Shown here: one piece after another, positions 6,542-8,502 of the stretch
How positions within the stretch are numbered: the stretch's first letter is position 1
Layout: every line of letters starts with the position of its first letter
DNA from: Pseudomonadota bacterium
GTDB lineage: Bacteria > Pseudomonadota > Alphaproteobacteria > Azospirillales > Azospirillaceae
DNA: 8,502 nucleotides
NCBI GenBank assembly: GCA_023416455.1
Contig: JAEZHQ010000072.1
Span: forward strand, 1-8,502
Direction of reading: 5' to 3'
Notes under the pieces: model-generated
Seen by the model: only the letters and a program-made list of their open reading frames with translations
What the model was told of the DNA's origin: nothing
Databases searched by the model: none
Translations under genes and position numbers: made by a program

Positions 6542-6630
6542 CGGGCGGGGACAGTGGCGCGCATTGCTTTTTGGCGGGGTCTCGATTAGACGGACGGGAC
6601 GCTCGCACGGTTGAAAAAAGGGTGCCCGCC
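6524..6630 (+). promoter_or_regulatory. Intergenic gap with weak sigma70-like promoter candidate
   Basis: This is the only sizeable gap in the window. GC drops to 49 of 80 bases at 6551-6630 (counted by hand), well below the flanking genes. A possible -35 element TTGCTT (6564-6569) and -10 element TTAGAC (6586-6591) are 16 nt apart, which would suit a promoter for rfbG and the next gene. Both hexamers are poor matches. No hairpin followed by a T-run is visible, so I do not call a terminator. Confidence 0.25.
6619..6622 (+). promoter_or_regulatory. rfbG: Shine-Dalgarno AGGG deciding the rfbG start
   Basis: The A-rich run ending in AGGG (6614-6622) sits 8 nt before the TTG at 6631. The in-frame GTG at 6622 overlaps this site and so has no usable ribosome binding site. 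TTG 6571 has none either and would add residues unlike the family's N-terminus. Confidence 0.45.
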
Positions 6631-7716
6631 TTGGACTTCCGAGACGCCTTCGCGGGACGCCGCGTCCTTGTGACGGGTCATACCGGCTTCAAGGGCGCGT
6701 GGCTGTCGGCCTGGCTGGCCCGGCTCGGCGCCGAGGTGCACGGGGTCGCGCTGGCGCCGGCCACCCGGCCCGACCTCTTCACGGCCCTCGACCTGCCCTC
6801 GCGCCTGTCCTCGACCCTGCTGGACATCCGCGACCCCGGCGCGCTGGACGGCGCCGTCGCCTGCATCGCCCCGGACATCGTCTTCCATCTCGCCGCACAG
6901 GCGCTGGTGCGCCGCTCCTACGCCGACCCGGTCGGGACCTTCGAGACCAACGTCCTCGGCACCGCCCGGCTTTTCGAGGCGTGCCGCGCGGTCCCGTCCG
7001 TGCGCGCGGTCGTCTGCGTGACCACCGACAAGGTTTACGAGAACCGCGAATGGCCCTGGCCCTACCGGGAGGCCGACCGGCTCGGCGGGCTCGACCCCTA
7101 CAGCGCGAGCAAGGCCTGCGCCGAGCTGGTCGCCGCCGTCTACCGGCGCACCCTCGGCCGTCCCGGCGGGCCGCTGGCCATCGCCACGGCGCGCGGCGGC
7201 AACGTGGTCGGCGGCGGGGACTGGTCGGAGGACCGGCTCGTCCCCGACGTGGTCCGGGCGCTCCTGTCCGGCCGCCCCATCCTGCTGCGCAACCCCGACG
7301 CCGTCCGCCCCTGGCAGCATGTGCTGGAGCTGTGCGAGGGCTATCTGGAACTGGGCGCCCGCCTGCTGCGCGACGGCGAGGCGGTGGCCGAGGCCTGGAA
7401 CTTCGGCCCGCGGGCGGCGGACGAGCGGACCGTGATCGAGGTGGTGCGCGCCCTGCTGGCGGCCTGGGGCCGGCCGGAGGCGGCGGTGGAGCTGCGCCCC
7501 TCGCCCCTGCACGAGGCGCGGATCCTGCGGCTGGACATCGCCAAGGCGCTGTCCCGGCTCGACTGGCGGCCCCGCCTCGGCCTGGGCGAGACGCTGGAAT
7601 GGACGGCCGGCTGGTACCGCGCCGTCCACGACGACCCGGCATCGGCCTGGGAGCGGACGGCCGACCAGATCCGGCGCTTCGAGGAGCGGCGGGCGGCGGG
7701 GAGCGCGCCGGCATGA
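6631..7716 (+). CDS. rfbG: CDP-glucose 4,6-dehydratase
   Basis: This NAD-dependent extended-SDR enzyme converts CDP-glucose to CDP-4-keto-6-deoxyglucose, the entry step to CDP-linked deoxyhexoses. With the TTG start it has 361 residues, the usual family length. The NAD-binding glycine motif is TGHTGFKGAWLS (15-26), a diagnostic RfbG signature. The active site has Thr132-Asp133-Lys134 (TTDKVYENREW) and Tyr157-x3-Lys161 (DPYSASKACAELV). GGNVVGGGDW, EDRLVPDVVRAL, RNPDAVRPWQHVLE and WNFGPR are all characteristic of the family. Alternative starts are GTG 6622 (three residues more) and TTG 6571 (20 more); the Shine-Dalgarno position favours TTG 6631. It overlaps the following SDR gene by 4 nt, so the two probably act in sequence. 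The partner glucose-1-phosphate cytidylyltransferase (rfbF) is not in this window and may lie elsewhere in the cluster. Confidence 0.92.
   Translation: MDFRDAFAGRRVLVTGHTGFKGAWLSAWLARLGAEVHGVALAPATRPDLFTALDLPSRLSSTLLDIRDPGALDGAVACIAPDIVFHLAAQALVRRSYADPVGTFETNVLGTARLFEACRAVPSVRAVVCVTTDKVYENREWPWPYREADRLGGLDPYSASKACAELVAAVYRRTLGRPGGPLAIATARGGNVVGGGDWSEDRLVPDVVRALLSGRPILLRNPDAVRPWQHVLELCEGYLELGARLLRDGEAVAEAWNFGPRAADERTVIEVVRALLAAWGRPEAAVELRPSPLHEARILRLDIAKALSRLDWRPRLGLGETLEWTAGWYRAVHDDPASAWERTADQIRRFEERRAAGSAPA
7698..7703 (+). promoter_or_regulatory. Shine-Dalgarno GGGGAG for the SDR gene
   Basis: GGGGAG ends 9 nt before the ATG at 7713. It supports the ATGA overlap start and lies within the last codons of rfbG. 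Confidence 0.5.
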
Positions 7717-8502
7717 GCGCGCGGCGCCGCGTCCTCGTCACCGGCGGGACCGGCTTCATCGGGCGCCACCTGGTCCGGCGCCTGGCGGCGGAGGGCCATG
7801 AGGTGGCCGCCTTGCAGCGCTCCCCCGACGCGCCGGCGGGCGCGGCGGAGGTCATCCCGGTCGCCGGGCTGTCCCCGGAGACGGTGGCGGCGGCGCTGGA
7901 GGGGCGGCGCTTCGACTGGGTCTTCCACCTCGCGGCCGGCGGGGTCCATCCGGAGGACCGCGCCGTCGAGCCCATGTTCCGGGTCAACGTGGACGTGCCC
8001 CGCCGGCTCCTGCGGGAGGCCGCCGGCTGGCCGGCGCGCGCCGTCGTCCTGGCCGGCTCCGGCTCGGAATACGACCTGGCCGGCGCCGGCGGCCCGGTGA
8101 GCGAGAGCCACCCGCTGGAGAGCGCCCGGCTCTACGGGGCCTCCAAGGCGGCCGGCACGCTGACCGCCCTCGCCGTTGCCCGCGCCCTCGGCCTGCCGCT
8201 GGCGGTGGGGCGGCTCTTCGGCGTCTACGGCCCCGGCGAGGCGGCGCACCGCCTGCTGCCCTCCCTCGTCGACGGGCTGCGGGCCGGCCGGCGCGTGCCG
8301 CTCAGCGACGGCCGCCAGGAGCGCGACTTCCTGTTCGTCGAGGACGCGGTGGAGGCCCTGCTGCTGCTCGCCCGGACCCTGGAGGAGCGCCCCGGGCAGG
8401 CGGTCCTGAACGTCGCCACCGGCCGGCCGCTGCCCGTCCGCCGCTTCGCCGAGACGGTGGCCGCGGCGCTCGGCGCGCCGGCGGCCCTGCTCGGCTTCGG
8501 GG
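7713..8502 (+). CDS. NAD(P)-dependent sugar epimerase/dehydratase/reductase, extended SDR (3' end outside window)
   Basis: 263 codons are visible and the frame is still open at the right edge. The Rossmann motif is TGGTGFIG (10-17), then VFHLAAGG (70-77). A serine-containing strand AGSGSEY (114-120) and Tyr141-x3-Lys145 (LYGASKAAG) give the Ser-Tyr-Lys catalytic set. Further family elements are GRLFGVYGPGE, a substrate-binding QERDFLFVEDAVEALLLL stretch and LNVATGRPLPVRRFA. About 40-60 residues are probably missing. Its ATGA overlap with rfbG suggests that it reduces, epimerises or otherwise modifies CDP-4-keto-6-deoxyglucose or a product of it, as RfbJ-type (abequose or paratose) synthases do. 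Those pathways also need the C3-dehydratase RfbH, which is not seen here, so the exact sugar is open. It could also be a reductase on a GDP-linked intermediate. The family is firm and the substrate is inference. Confidence 0.87.
   Translation, partial: MSARRRVLVTGGTGFIGRHLVRRLAAEGHEVAALQRSPDAPAGAAEVIPVAGLSPETVAAALEGRRFDWVFHLAAGGVHPEDRAVEPMFRVNVDVPRRLLREAAGWPARAVVLAGSGSEYDLAGAGGPVSESHPLESARLYGASKAAGTLTALAVARALGLPLAVGRLFGVYGPGEAAHRLLPSLVDGLRAGRRVPLSDGRQERDFLFVEDAVEALLLLARTLEERPGQAVLNVATGRPLPVRRFAETVAAALGAPAALLGFG

Noticed and set aside
6553..6575. T5 run (6568-6572) after GC-rich bases as a possible rho-independent terminator
   Set aside because: I could not find a stable inverted repeat directly before the T-run.
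6571..6630. Longer N-terminus for rfbG from TTG 6571
   Set aside because: There is no ribosome binding site before it. The extra residues do not resemble the family's N-terminus, while TTG 6631 has AGGG 8 nt upstream and places the GHTGFKG motif at the usual distance.
1..8502. Mobile elements, CRISPR repeats, tRNA or rRNA genes
   Set aside because: I saw no transposase or integrase motifs, no regularly spaced repeats and no tRNA-like cloverleaf. Nearly all bases are accounted for by the + strand genes.

Overview
The window is 8.5 kb of very GC-rich DNA, coding almost without interruption and only on the + strand. It reads as the middle of a surface-polysaccharide (O-antigen or exopolysaccharide) biosynthesis cluster. 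Codon third positions are nearly always G or C, and the gene content (perosamine-type aminotransferase, NeuD-like acyltransferase, CDP-glucose dehydratase, several GT4 glycosyltransferases) is typical of a Gram-negative bacterium. A GC-rich alphaproteobacterium such as an Azospirillum-like Rhodospirillales member is my best guess. That is an inference from composition and content, not from a marker gene.

Layout. (1) 1-1320: the 3' part of a coiled-coil/FkbM methyltransferase gene whose frame is open to the left edge. (2) 1317-1994: NeuD/PglD/PerB-type sugar N-acyltransferase. (3) 2021-3133: DegT/DnrJ/EryC1/StrS aminotransferase that closely resembles GDP-perosamine synthase. (4, 5) 3130-4182 and 4179-5219: two tandem, clearly paralogous GT4 glycosyltransferases. 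(6) 5216-6523: a third, divergent GT4 glycosyltransferase. (7) 6524-6630: the only real intergenic gap, with an 11-bp tandem duplication, lower GC and a weak promoter-like pair. (8) 6631-7716: CDP-glucose 4,6-dehydratase (rfbG). (9) 7713 to the right edge: an extended-SDR sugar epimerase/reductase, truncated by the window.

Five of the junctions are 4-nt ATGA or GTGA stop/start overlaps, so genes 1-6 look like one translationally coupled operon and genes 8-9 like a second module, perhaps with its own promoter. How the parts fit together is inferred. The aminotransferase and the acyltransferase would make an N-acylated 4-amino-4,6-dideoxy sugar nucleotide, probably GDP-N-acetylperosamine if a GDP-mannose 4,6-dehydratase lies elsewhere. 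RfbG and the last SDR would make a CDP-linked 6-deoxy (or further modified) hexose. The three glycosyltransferases would add these sugars to a lipid-linked repeat unit, and the FkbM enzyme would O-methylate the glycan.

I see no RNA genes, CRISPR array, insertion sequence or convincing terminator. The window is mostly an ordinary glycan locus. Its most unusual features are the overlapping coding/ribosome-binding design at the ends of the two paralogous glycosyltransferases, the tandem glycosyltransferase duplication, the heptad-repeat extension on the methyltransferase, and the pairing of GDP-perosamine-type and CDP-6-deoxyhexose-type pathways.
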